From GCA-2733415 sp965178635 (GTDB taxonomy: Bacteria; Bacteroidota; Bacteroidia; Flavobacteriales; Flavobacteriaceae), in assembly GCA_965178635.1 (NCBI GenBank), contig CBCXVT010000002.1, positions 1-64,000 on the forward strand: DNA of 64,000 bases. The letters are read 5' to 3'. Numbering within the stretch: the first letter of the stretch is position 1; every line of letters starts with the position of its first letter. Under the pieces are notes generated by a model. That model saw nothing but the letters and a program-made list of their open reading frames with translations. It did not search any database and was not told the origin of the DNA. A program made the translations under genes and the position numbers. Shown piece by piece: positions 9,934 through 17,034 of this stretch.

Positions 9934-9963
9934 AAAAAAGCCACTCTATAGAGTGGCTTTTAT
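9934..9963. terminator. Rho-independent terminator after the E1 gene
   Basis: AAAGCCACTC and GAGTGGCTTT around a TATA loop, with A and T runs on both sides. It lies between convergent genes and can act both ways. Confidence 0.85.
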
Positions 9964-9979
9964 ATTAAAAGAATTTTAA

Positions 9980-10315
9980 TTATTCTCCAATTTCTTCAGT
10001 CATACGTACTTTTATGACATCTTTATATTGTTCTATAAAAACCGTGTTCTTTGTATTCCATTTGTGTTCTTTTTCTTCTCCTCTATAAAAGTATAATGAT
10101 TCACCATCAGCTTTCATCCTTCTAAGCCAATCACCTTCATATGTGCGGTGCATATTGGTGGCAACCATGTACACTTTATTTATGGTTTTTCTATTCATTA
10201 ATTCTATAACATATTCTGCATTGGTTTGTTTTTTTACTTGTGCATTCATACTAGATGATAAACAAATAAATAGAATAAGAATAAAAACGTTTTTTGTTTT
10301 TTTGATAATGTCCAT
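9980..10315 (-). CDS. Hypothetical secreted protein
   Basis: A 111-residue protein with a clear signal peptide ending in MNAQ, a typical flavobacterial cleavage region (residues 1-26). The mature part of about 85 residues is charged, with Tyr and Trp residues (TYEGDWLRRMKADGESLYFYRGEEKEHKWN), and looks like a small beta-rich domain. I recognise no family. It sits 66 bases downstream of the peroxidase lipoprotein on the same strand and may be co-transcribed with it. Confidence 0.65.
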   Translation of the reverse strand: MDIIKKTKNVFILILFICLSSSMNAQVKKQTNAEYVIELMNRKTINKVYMVATNMHRTYEGDWLRRMKADGESLYFYRGEEKEHKWNTKNTVFIEQYKDVIKVRMTEEIGE

Positions 10316-10381
10316 TGGTTTTAGTTTAGATGATTTATACGTAAATATATAAATTAAGTTCTAAAGTATACTAATGGAAAT

Positions 10382-11356
10382 TTAAGAGTTGTTTTTTTTG
10401 TCTCGATGAGGTATGTTTTTATCCGTTAATGAGTGAAGAAAATTCTCTAAATCAATTTTTTGTTTTTCAGAAAAATTTAAAGGCTCAATCATTAAGCTAT
10501 CCATATTGATTGGATGTTCTACAAAATCATATGGGTTGCTATAAAAATCAATCACTTCTCTTAACGTTTTAAATTGACCATTATGCATGTATGGTGCTGT
10601 TAGAGCTATATTTCGTAAGCCAGGAACTTTGAATTTTCCTATATCAGAAGAATCTTTTGTGAAATCATAACGTCCCATGTCAGTAAGATTTTTACCATCA
10701 TATAAGCCAATATTCCTGAACTCATCTCCTGTAAAATCTGGGCCAAAATGACAATCAAAACATTTAAATTCATTAGATAAAAAAATGCCTCTACCTCTTA
10801 GTTGAGAGGGACTCATAGCAAGTGTGTCAATGTCGTTCATCCAAAGATCATGTGGAGCACTTCCATCACTTTCTAAGCTGCGTTGAAATTCTGAAAGCGC
10901 ATTAACAATATTGATTTCATTAGGTTTTGTTTGATATAACTTGTTGAATAAAGTGTGGTATTCTTTATTTTCTTGAACCCTTTTTACAGCTTCACTAAAA
11001 GCGAGGTTCATTTCTACAGGGTTTTCTATTGGCATACTGGCTTGTTGTTCTAATGAGATCGCCCTACCATCATGAAAGAAAAAAGACCTGCTTGCCATGT
11101 TCATAACAGATGGTGTGTTTCTTGTGCCTATACTATCGTTTACTCCTAAAGAAAAGGCTTTGTTGTCTGCAAAAGCAAACTTTGGTTGGTGACAACTTGC
11201 ACAAGAAATAGATGCGTCCAAAGAAAGAATCGGATCAAAAAACAATTTTTCTCCAAGAGCAATTTTTGTAGAAATAGGTTTTTTTATAATGTATTCTTGA
11301 GTCTTATTACAAGAGATAAATACTAAAATAGAACTTAAGTAAAGTAGGGTTTTCAT
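10382..11356 (-). CDS. Di-heme cytochrome c peroxidase/MauG-type lipoprotein
   Basis: This 324-residue protein has a lipoprotein signal (VFISC, lipidated Cys16). Two c-type haem motifs are visible: CASCH at 52-56 and CFDCH at 199-203. The surroundings are those of bacterial di-haem peroxidases: LGEKLFFDPILSLDASISCASCHQP and RNTPSVMNMA at the N-terminal haem, and FKVPGLRNIALTAPYMHNG near the C-terminus. The family reduces hydrogen peroxide in the periplasm with electrons from small cytochromes, or modifies proteins in the MauG branch. Here it would be anchored to a membrane facing the periplasm. The 175-base upstream spacer holds the terminator of the next gene. Confidence 0.88.
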   Translation of the reverse strand: MKTLLYLSSILVFISCNKTQEYIIKKPISTKIALGEKLFFDPILSLDASISCASCHQPKFAFADNKAFSLGVNDSIGTRNTPSVMNMASRSFFFHDGRAISLEQQASMPIENPVEMNLAFSEAVKRVQENKEYHTLFNKLYQTKPNEINIVNALSEFQRSLESDGSAPHDLWMNDIDTLAMSPSQLRGRGIFLSNEFKCFDCHFGPDFTGDEFRNIGLYDGKNLTDMGRYDFTKDSSDIGKFKVPGLRNIALTAPYMHNGQFKTLREVIDFYSNPYDFVEHPINMDSLMIEPLNFSEKQKIDLENFLHSLTDKNIPHRDKKNNS

Positions 11357-11484
11357 TTGTCAAAAATAAGTAAGATTATGAAGAAATTAAGTGACATATG
11401 TTACATAATGATATGTTTTTATTAATTCAATTTCTAATGGTATAATAAATTAGTGTGCTCATGTTTAGCTTAAAAACAGATATA

Positions 11485-11516
11485 AAAAAAGCCGAAATAT
11501 AAGTTTTCGGCTTTTT
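11485..11516 (-). terminator. Terminator of the DUF4136 lipoprotein gene
   Basis: AAAAAGCCGAAA and TTTCGGCTTTTT around a short loop, directly downstream of the minus-strand gene ending at 11533. Confidence 0.8.
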
Positions 11517-11532
11517 GAATTATTCTTGAGTC

Positions 11533-12054
11533 TTATTCTTTGTTTGCTCCAGGGGGATATTTTTCTAAAATTTGTGTTACAAATTCTTGAGTTCTTGAAT
11601 CCTTTTTTTCAACATTGTGTGTTAAATAACCTGAACCTCTACCTTGCCAAATCAATTGTTTGTCTTTAGAGTTTATCAAATCAATATATAGAACACCGTT
11701 AGTGGAACTAGACACTTGTCTATTGTAACCGCCGTACCAAGGCCCCCATCCATAACCAATACCTGCATTATAAACATTGACGTTTTTTTCAGTTTTGGTA
11801 TTGATATTTACTAGTAAATCAGGAGTTTCAGATTTTGTAAATCCTTTAGCGAGTAGCTCTGATTCAATGGCTCGTAAGATTCTTTTTTTATCTAAATCAG
11901 AAATTTCTACTTTATCAATTCCAGGTTTGTAAAATGCAAATGTTTTGTAAGATTCAAATGGTGCTTGCGTATCATAATCGGTACTTACCTTAACAGAAGC
12001 GCAAGATGTTAGCACCATAATAAGACCTAAACTTAATAGTTTCATGAATTTCAT
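11533..12054 (-). CDS. DUF4136 domain lipoprotein
   Basis: A 173-residue protein with a lipobox (LTSC, Cys18). The DUF4136 pattern follows: DYDTQAPFESYKTFAFY, then IESELLAKGFTKSETPDLLVNI, and a Gly/Tyr/Trp-rich loop (GYGWGPWYGGYN) before LYIDLINSKDKQLIWQG. Proteins of this family are envelope lipoproteins of unknown role. The gene is separated from urocanate hydratase by 54 bases on the same strand and ends with its own terminator. Confidence 0.85.
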   Translation of the reverse strand: MKFMKLLSLGLIMVLTSCASVKVSTDYDTQAPFESYKTFAFYKPGIDKVEISDLDKKRILRAIESELLAKGFTKSETPDLLVNINTKTEKNVNVYNAGIGYGWGPWYGGYNRQVSSSTNGVLYIDLINSKDKQLIWQGRGSGYLTHNVEKKDSRTQEFVTQILEKYPPGANKE

Positions 12055-12108
12055 AGTTTACTTTTTTAAGTTATTAAATAAGCATCAATAGAATTGATAT
12101 CAATGCTT

Positions 12109-14121
12109 TTATAAATTAGCAAGTAAGTTGTCATCAACTAAATTTGGGACAGTAACTTTTAAGCTAGGCTCAGATTTCATAGCCCTTTCAATCGCGAACA
12201 TAGCACCTTCGTTTCTTGCCCAATTTCTACGAGCAATACCGTTATTTACATCCCAAAAAAGCATCGATTCTAAACGTCTTTTTGCTTCTTTACTACCATC
12301 AAGAACCATACCGAAACCTCCATTAATAACTTCACCCCAACCAACACCACCACCATTGTGGATTGATACCCAAGTAGCACCTCTAAAACTATCACCAATA
12401 ACATTGTGTATAGCCATATCTGCGGTAAAACGAGAGCCGTCATATATATTGGATGTTTCTCTATATGGTGAATCTGTCCCTGATACATCATGGTGATCTC
12501 TACCTAAAACTACCGTTCCGATGGCACCTTTTTTAATTGCCTTATTAAAAGCTTTGGCAATTTTCATACGCCCTTCAGCATCTGCATATAGAATACGGGC
12601 TTGTGAACCAACTACTAATTTGTTGTCTTGAGCACCTTTAATCCATTGGATATTATCCGTCATTTGTTGTTGGATTTCAATAGGAGATTCTTTTTTAAGT
12701 TTCTCTAAAACTTGACAAGCAATGGCGTCTGTTTTTGCTAAATCTTCTGGTTTCCCGGAAGCACAAACCCAACGGAACGGTCCAAATCCGTAATCAAAAC
12801 ACATTGGTCCCATGATATCTTGTACATAACTGGGGTATTTGAACTCTCTACCAATTGTAGGTTTGTCTGACATTACATCTGCACCAGCACGAGAGGCTTC
12901 TAATAGAAACGCATTCCCGTAATCAAAGAAATAGGTGCCTTTTGCAGTGTGTTGGTTGATTGCTTTTGCATGACGACGTAAAGTTTCCTGAACTTTCTCT
13001 TTGAACAGTTCTGGTTCGTTAGCCATCATTTCATTTGCGTCTTCAAAAGAAATATCTGCTGGATAGTAACCACCTGCCCATGGATTGTGTAATGATGTTT
13101 GATCAGATCCTAAATCAATATGAACATTTTCTTGATCAAACTTCTCCCATACATCTACAATATTTCCTAAATAGGCAATAGAAACCGTTTCTTTATGTTC
13201 TTTGGCCTGATTAACACGAGTAACCAGTTCATCTAAATCAGTTATTTTTTCATCTATCCAACCTTGATCTAATCTAACTTGTGTAATCTTCGGATTTACT
13301 TCTGCGCAAACCGTAATACAACCAGCAATGTTACCTGCTTTTGGCTGTGCGCCAGACATACCACCCAAACCTGAGGTTACAAACAAATTCCCTTTAGGGT
13401 CTTTGCCTATTTTTCTAAATCCGTTTAAAACGGTAATTGTTGTTCCGTGAACAATCCCTTGCGGGCCGATATACATATAACTACCTGCGGTCATTTGACC
13501 GTACTGTGTAACACCTAAGGCATTAAATTTCTCCCAATCGTCAGGTTTTGAGTAATTAGGAATCATCATTCCGTTGGTTACCACAACTCTTGGTGCATCT
13601 TTATGAGATGGAAATAACCCCATCGGATGTCCAGAATACATGACTAAAGTTTGCTTGTCGGTCATTTCAGACAAGTACTTCATGGTTAATAAATACTGAG
13701 CCCAGTTAGAAAACACACCACCATTACCACCATATGTGATTAATTCATGCGGGTGTTGTGCTACTGCATAATCCAAGTTATTCTGAATCATTAACATGAT
13801 TGCTTTGGCTTGCTTGCATTTACCAGGGTATTCTTTAATAGGCCTGGCTTTCATTTCATAATCTGGGCGAAAACGATACATGTATATGCGCCCATAATCA
13901 TTTAATTCTTTTAAGAATTCTTTTGCCAAAACTTCATGATGTTCCGGTTTAAAGTAACGTAAGGCATTTTGTAAAGCTAAAGTCTTTTCTTCATCAGAAA
14001 GAATTTCTTTACGTTTTGGCGCATGGTTAATGTTGGTATCGTATACTTTTACAGGGGGTAATTCGTTTGGAATACCTTGTTTGATATGTTTTTTGAAAGA
14101 TAATATTGTTGTAGTTTCCAT
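12109..14121 (-). CDS. hutU: Urocanate hydratase
   Basis: A 670-residue protein of the long Bacteroidota urocanase form. It converts urocanate to imidazolonepropionate, step two of histidine breakdown, in the cytoplasm using tightly bound NAD+. Recognisable blocks are ITYGGNGGVFSNWAQYLLTM, MYSGHPMGLFPS, QMTAGSYMYIGPQGIVHGTT, GLGGMSGAQPKAG (NAD-binding) and the catalytic Cys in FRWVCASG. No other hut gene is in the window, so histidine degradation is split over the genome. The start ATG at 14121 is preceded by a TAAATTTA element at 14164-14171 that may be the -7 box. Confidence 0.95.
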   Translation of the reverse strand: METTTILSFKKHIKQGIPNELPPVKVYDTNINHAPKRKEILSDEEKTLALQNALRYFKPEHHEVLAKEFLKELNDYGRIYMYRFRPDYEMKARPIKEYPGKCKQAKAIMLMIQNNLDYAVAQHPHELITYGGNGGVFSNWAQYLLTMKYLSEMTDKQTLVMYSGHPMGLFPSHKDAPRVVVTNGMMIPNYSKPDDWEKFNALGVTQYGQMTAGSYMYIGPQGIVHGTTITVLNGFRKIGKDPKGNLFVTSGLGGMSGAQPKAGNIAGCITVCAEVNPKITQVRLDQGWIDEKITDLDELVTRVNQAKEHKETVSIAYLGNIVDVWEKFDQENVHIDLGSDQTSLHNPWAGGYYPADISFEDANEMMANEPELFKEKVQETLRRHAKAINQHTAKGTYFFDYGNAFLLEASRAGADVMSDKPTIGREFKYPSYVQDIMGPMCFDYGFGPFRWVCASGKPEDLAKTDAIACQVLEKLKKESPIEIQQQMTDNIQWIKGAQDNKLVVGSQARILYADAEGRMKIAKAFNKAIKKGAIGTVVLGRDHHDVSGTDSPYRETSNIYDGSRFTADMAIHNVIGDSFRGATWVSIHNGGGVGWGEVINGGFGMVLDGSKEAKRRLESMLFWDVNNGIARRNWARNEGAMFAIERAMKSEPSLKVTVPNLVDDNLLANL

Positions 14122-14215
14122 AATAAGATTGTTGTGTAACTAGTTAATTTGTTTTCTTAATACTAAATTTAGGTCTACAAATAACTACGGATAACGGATG
14201 TCAACCCTATGGTAT

Positions 14216-14231
14216 TTGCTATAAATAGCAA
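14216..14231. repeat. Short palindrome upstream of hutU
   Basis: TTGCTAT, AA, ATAGCAA: a perfect 7-base inverted repeat about 95 bases before the hutU start and just after the DUF5522-type gene. It could be an operator or a weak terminator; it is followed by TTTTAT on the plus strand. Confidence 0.35.
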
Positions 14232-14239
14232 TTTTATAC

Positions 14240-14434
14240 TTAAGTAGCTGAAGATCCATTAGTCTTTCTTTTTTTTTTGGTGTTCGTTTTTTTATTGAAT
14301 CCATAGGGGCAATGTCTACAGCCACTTTCGCAACAATAACCACGTTTTAAATGGTATTGTTCAGTGAAGCATTTGTAACCTTCAGGAGTTAAATAGTAAT
14401 CTCCGTCTTCAATGGGTATGCGCTTTTTAATCAT
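14240..14434 (-). CDS. DUF5522 family small cysteine-rich protein
   Basis: About 64 residues. The core is YYLTPEGYKCFTEQYHLKRG followed by YCCESGCRHCPYGF, the hallmark of DUF5522, with five cysteines and histidines that could hold a metal or iron-sulfur centre. The tail is a Lys/Thr-rich stretch. I take the ATG at 14434 (MIKKRIPIEDGD); an in-frame ATG at 14455 lies upstream of the -7 element at 14442-14449 and cannot be on that transcript. The function is unknown. Confidence 0.8.
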   Translation of the reverse strand: MIKKRIPIEDGDYYLTPEGYKCFTEQYHLKRGYCCESGCRHCPYGFNKKTNTKKKRKTNGSSAT

Positions 14435-14441
14435 ATTGATA

Positions 14442-14449
14442 CAAATATA
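14442..14449 (-). promoter_or_regulatory. -7 promoter element of the DUF5522 gene
   Basis: TATATTTG on the minus strand, a perfect TAnnTTTG, only seven bases before the chosen ATG. The mRNA would be nearly leaderless. No clear TTG element is seen at the usual distance. Confidence 0.5.
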
Positions 14450-14485
14450 CAGCAAATTTGGTTTGATTATTGCTACTAAAAGTAT

Positions 14486-14809
14486 ATGATTTTGTTTAAT
14501 AAATATATTGTACCTAAAGATTTTGTTAGCCTAACGTTATTTCCTTTTATTTTTTTGAAGTCTATTGCGCAAAAAGAAAATAAAGTTCTTTTAAATCATG
14601 AAAAAATACATTTGCAACAACAGAAAGAGATGTTGGTACTGTTTTTTTATTTGTGGTATACAGTAGAGTTTTTAGTACGTTTTGTGAAAACAAAAAACAA
14701 GAATAAAGCTTATAGGGGTATTTCATTTGAGCAGGAAGCTTATGCTCATGAAACCGATATGTTATATATAGAAAAACGCCCTAAATGGGCGTTTTTGAAA
14801 TATTTATGA
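14486..14809 (+). CDS. Hypothetical protein with HExxH motif
   Basis: A 107-residue protein with LLNHEKIHLQQQKEM, an HExxH zinc-protease signature, and about 55 residues later FEQEAYAHETD, which could supply a third ligand. Between them lies an aromatic, hydrophobic segment (VLFFYLWYTVEFLVRF) that could be a membrane helix. The arrangement resembles a minimal M56- or SprT-like metalloprotease core, but the protein is very short and I do not recognise a named family. It is divergent from the DUF5522-type gene with a spacer of about 50 bases. Its last codons overlap a terminator hairpin. Confidence 0.7.
   Translation: MILFNKYIVPKDFVSLTLFPFIFLKSIAQKENKVLLNHEKIHLQQQKEMLVLFFYLWYTVEFLVRFVKTKNKNKAYRGISFEQEAYAHETDMLYIEKRPKWAFLKYL
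14772..14796 (+). terminator. Terminator hairpin inside the 3' end of the coding region
   Basis: AAAAACGCCC and GGGCGTTTTT with a TAAAT loop. It lies entirely within the last codons of the HExxH gene, whose stop is at 14807-14809. Confidence 0.65.
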
Positions 14810-14822
14810 CACCTATTTATGA

Positions 14823-15488
14823 TTAATCTAATATAGTCATATAGCTTGTATAATTGGTTCTGTCAATTGTAAAACCATCAGAATGGTTAACGCCACCATT
14901 TCGTCCTCTTAATCTAATTGTTACAGAGACTCCAGGCGTTACTGTAAGAGGAAAATTTGCTGCAGTAATTGAAGCGGCACCTGCAGAACCAGTTACATCA
15001 TCAGAAGTTCCTGTTAAACTAAGAAAATTACCAACGTTTGTTCCTCCATTTGTAATTCCTACTGAGAACCATGTAAGTGGGTCAATACTTGAAGTTAGTG
15101 GGTTGTATCCCGTAATAGTAAATGATAAATAAACTACAGCATGCTTAGGTGTAAATGTGATACTAGCCCCAGTAATATTAGTTAATGATGTGCTTGTAAT
15201 ATTTTGGGCTCCACTTGGTAAAATAACACTTTGTATATTATCTCCATAAATTGCAGTACGAACTTGTAAATCTCCTGAAGCATTAACAGCAATTGGCGCT
15301 AAGTCTGTACCGTTATTGTTACTATTGTTTGTGCTATTTAGTCCCTCTATTCTTATAGTAGAACTAGTTCCTGCAATGTGTAATTCTTGTAAAGGATTAG
15401 TTGTTCCAATACCAACTTGTGCATAGTTGATTTTAGTGCATAGCGCAAAAGCAGCCATAAACACCATTCGGGTAATGTTTTTGAGCAT
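14823..15488 (-). CDS. Secreted QVGIGTT-type surface protein
   Basis: A 221-residue protein with a signal peptide and then QVGIGTTNPLQELHIAG, the start of many Bacteroidota secreted tail-fibre-like proteins. This is followed by a short linker (STIRIEGLNSTNN) and a beta-rich C-terminal domain of about 130 residues ending TNYTSYMTILD. There is no catalytic motif. It shares its N-terminal block, including RIE(G/A)LN, with the gene at 16017-16793 and more loosely with that at 17035-18665. It probably forms an extracellular or surface fibre. An AATACCC motif eight bases before the ATG is shared with both relatives. Confidence 0.8.
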   Translation of the reverse strand: MLKNITRMVFMAAFALCTKINYAQVGIGTTNPLQELHIAGTSSTIRIEGLNSTNNSNNNGTDLAPIAVNASGDLQVRTAIYGDNIQSVILPSGAQNITSTSLTNITGASITFTPKHAVVYLSFTITGYNPLTSSIDPLTWFSVGITNGGTNVGNFLSLTGTSDDVTGSAGAASITAANFPLTVTPGVSVTIRLRGRNGGVNHSDGFTIDRTNYTSYMTILD

Positions 15489-15557
15489 TTTAATTCGGGT
15501 ATTTTAATTAATTTTTAAATATTCAGAAAAGAATTCAAACCACTGATCTCTTTAAGG

Positions 15558-15587
15558 TCGACAAACTTACTAAAATAATCGACAAAC
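15558..15587 (-). promoter_or_regulatory. Direct repeats upstream of a QVGIGTT gene, possible LytTR-type site
   Basis: TCGACAAAC occurs at 15558-15566 and 15579-15587, exactly 21 bases apart. Read on the gene's strand these are GCGTTTGTCGA and AAGTTTGTCGA. TAAGTTTGT fits the LytTR half-site pattern and the spacing fits LytTR direct repeats. They lie 70-100 bases before the start. Confidence 0.5.
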
Positions 15588-15646
15588 GCAACTTTATTTT
15601 GTGTAACTAGTTGTTGTTAATTTACAGTTCATTAATTTAAAGCACA

Positions 15647-15674
15647 AAAAAAACATCCATATTGGATGTTTTTA
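15647..15674 (-). terminator. Terminator of the small repeat-protein gene
   Basis: AAAACATCCA and TGGATGTTTT stem with a three-base loop and T runs, downstream of the minus-strand gene ending at 15700. Confidence 0.75.
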
Positions 15675-15699
15675 AGTGTTGCAACAAATGAAGAGTTTA

Positions 15700-16014
15700 T
15701 TATTTTATTTGTTTTTTAAGTTCACTTACTGTTTTAGGTACAGTTAGTGAATATGGTCTTATTCTTTTCTTTGAACCCAATTTTTCAGGTTTAGGACTAC
15801 TTGCTATAAATGCTTTTAATTCAGTTACTGTATTAAACTTTCTTAATGAATTATTGTTAGTTGTTTTAATTTTAGCTTTTATAGTTGGTTTTGCAGTATT
15901 AATATATGTTTTTAGTTCAGCTACCGTTTTTGGTACAGTTAACTTTGTTGACTTTTGTGAAAAAGCCAAATTTGCTACAATAAGGAAACATCCAAATAGA
16001 ATTAGCTTTTTCAT
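15700..16014 (-). CDS. Small secreted protein with three TVxELK repeats
   Basis: A 104-residue protein with a signal peptide (MKKLILFGCFLIVANLAFSQ). The mature part of 84 residues holds three related segments: LTVPKTVAELKTYI, KFNTVTELKAFI and LTVPKTVSELKKQI, spaced by Lys/Pro/Asn-rich linkers. I know no family with this pattern. It begins two bases after the stop of the QVGIGTT gene at 16017, so it is in that operon and translationally coupled, and may be a partner or chaperone of the fibre-like protein. Function unknown. Confidence 0.7.
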   Translation of the reverse strand: MKKLILFGCFLIVANLAFSQKSTKLTVPKTVAELKTYINTAKPTIKAKIKTTNNNSLRKFNTVTELKAFIASSPKPEKLGSKKRIRPYSLTVPKTVSELKKQIK

Positions 16015-16016
16015 AA

Positions 16017-16793
16017 TTAGTTGTGTTTTATTAATTTAAGTGTAGCTCCATATGGATTACCACCAAACTCTACTTCAGTTTCTACATGATCAGTTAAGGA
16101 GCCATTTGAATCTTTTGTTCTAGTAGCGCCAGAAGTTGTACCAAATATTTCCATTGTATGCGCTCCAGCAGCAAGTGATACATAAACAGATCCGTTAAGC
16201 ATAAAAGGCCCACTTGTAAAAGTATTGGTCTGAGTTCCAGATCCTCCAGATAAAGTTGTCCCGTCATCATAATTTGTGTATAAATCAGTATACCAGTTTT
16301 CAAATCCACCATCTACATAAACAGCAACTCCGTACCATCTTGCTATTCCATCTGTGATAGGTCCGCCAGCTGGATCTCCAACTCTTACTGGTATTGAGAA
16401 GTTTATTTCTACTAATGTTTGTTGTGTCAGAGTAAAGTTTTCAGTATGCATTGCTGCAGACCATAATTGAGCACCATCTGTTGTTGCAATTGTTACTGAT
16501 GGTTCAATAAACGCTGTTTCATCTAAATCTGTAATTGAATTACTTAAAAAAGAAGGTCCACCTATAACGATATTACCGTCTGTATCTACAGCTAATGGAG
16601 AAAGATCAATACCATTATTGTCTGCGTGAGTATTGTTTAATGCCTCTATTCGTATTGTTTCAGTAAGAGGGTCAGTCCCGTCAATATGTAATTTTTGTTG
16701 CGGGTTAGTTGTTCCAATTCCTACTTGGGCAAAAGCAGTAGTTGCCATACACATAGTAGCGATAACAGCTAAAGATTGGGTTAATTTTTTCAT
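16017..16793 (-). CDS. Secreted QVGIGTT-type surface protein
   Basis: A 258-residue protein with a signal peptide ending AFAQ and then VGIGTTNPQQKLHIDG and IRIEALNNTHADNNGIDLSPLAVD, closely matching the gene at 14823 (RIEGLNSTNNSNNNGTDLAPIAV). The remaining 170 residues form a beta-sandwich-like domain with many Thr, Gly and aromatic residues and no catalytic motif. It was probably produced by duplication of the neighbour. It heads an operon with the small repeat protein. AATACCC lies nine bases before the ATG. Confidence 0.8.
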   Translation of the reverse strand: MKKLTQSLAVIATMCMATTAFAQVGIGTTNPQQKLHIDGTDPLTETIRIEALNNTHADNNGIDLSPLAVDTDGNIVIGGPSFLSNSITDLDETAFIEPSVTIATTDGAQLWSAAMHTENFTLTQQTLVEINFSIPVRVGDPAGGPITDGIARWYGVAVYVDGGFENWYTDLYTNYDDGTTLSGGSGTQTNTFTSGPFMLNGSVYVSLAAGAHTMEIFGTTSGATRTKDSNGSLTDHVETEVEFGGNPYGATLKLIKHN

Positions 16794-16843
16794 AATAAAC
16801 TTGGGTATTTATTGGGTTAATTTTGGTTATGATTCGCTTATAA

Positions 16844-16899
16844 TCGAGTAAGCATAACCGATTATCGACGAATAATAAGTCAAATGATATGTTTTTCGA
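16844..16899 (-). promoter_or_regulatory. TCGA-type repeats upstream of the second QVGIGTT gene
   Basis: TCGA at 16844 and 16865, 21 bases apart, plus a third copy at 16896 (TCGATAAAACGCAA) that resembles the TCGACAAACGCAA copy at 15579. They lie 50-105 bases before the start codon. Confidence 0.4.
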
Positions 16900-16917
16900 T
16901 AAAACGCAAAAAATACA

Positions 16918-16946
16918 GACAAAATGCACACCTTGTGCACTTTGTC
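16918..16946. repeat. 29-base inverted repeat in the spacer
   Basis: GACAAA, one base, TGCACA, three bases, TGTGCA, one base, TTTGTC. All twelve pairs match. It has no adjacent T run, so a dimeric protein-binding site is likelier than a terminator. Confidence 0.55.
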
Positions 16947-16978
16947 GTTATTTTGGTAATAGCATGGTCTATAACACA

Positions 16979-17012
16979 AAAAAAGACAGCTCATTAATGA
17001 GCTGTCTTTTTG
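16979..17012 (-). terminator. Terminator of the large QVGIGTT gene
   Basis: AAAAAGACAGCTCAT and ATGAGCTGTCTTTTT, nearly perfect, downstream of the minus-strand gene ending at 17035. Confidence 0.85.
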
Positions 17013-17034
17013 GTTACTACTTAACAGTATAGTA

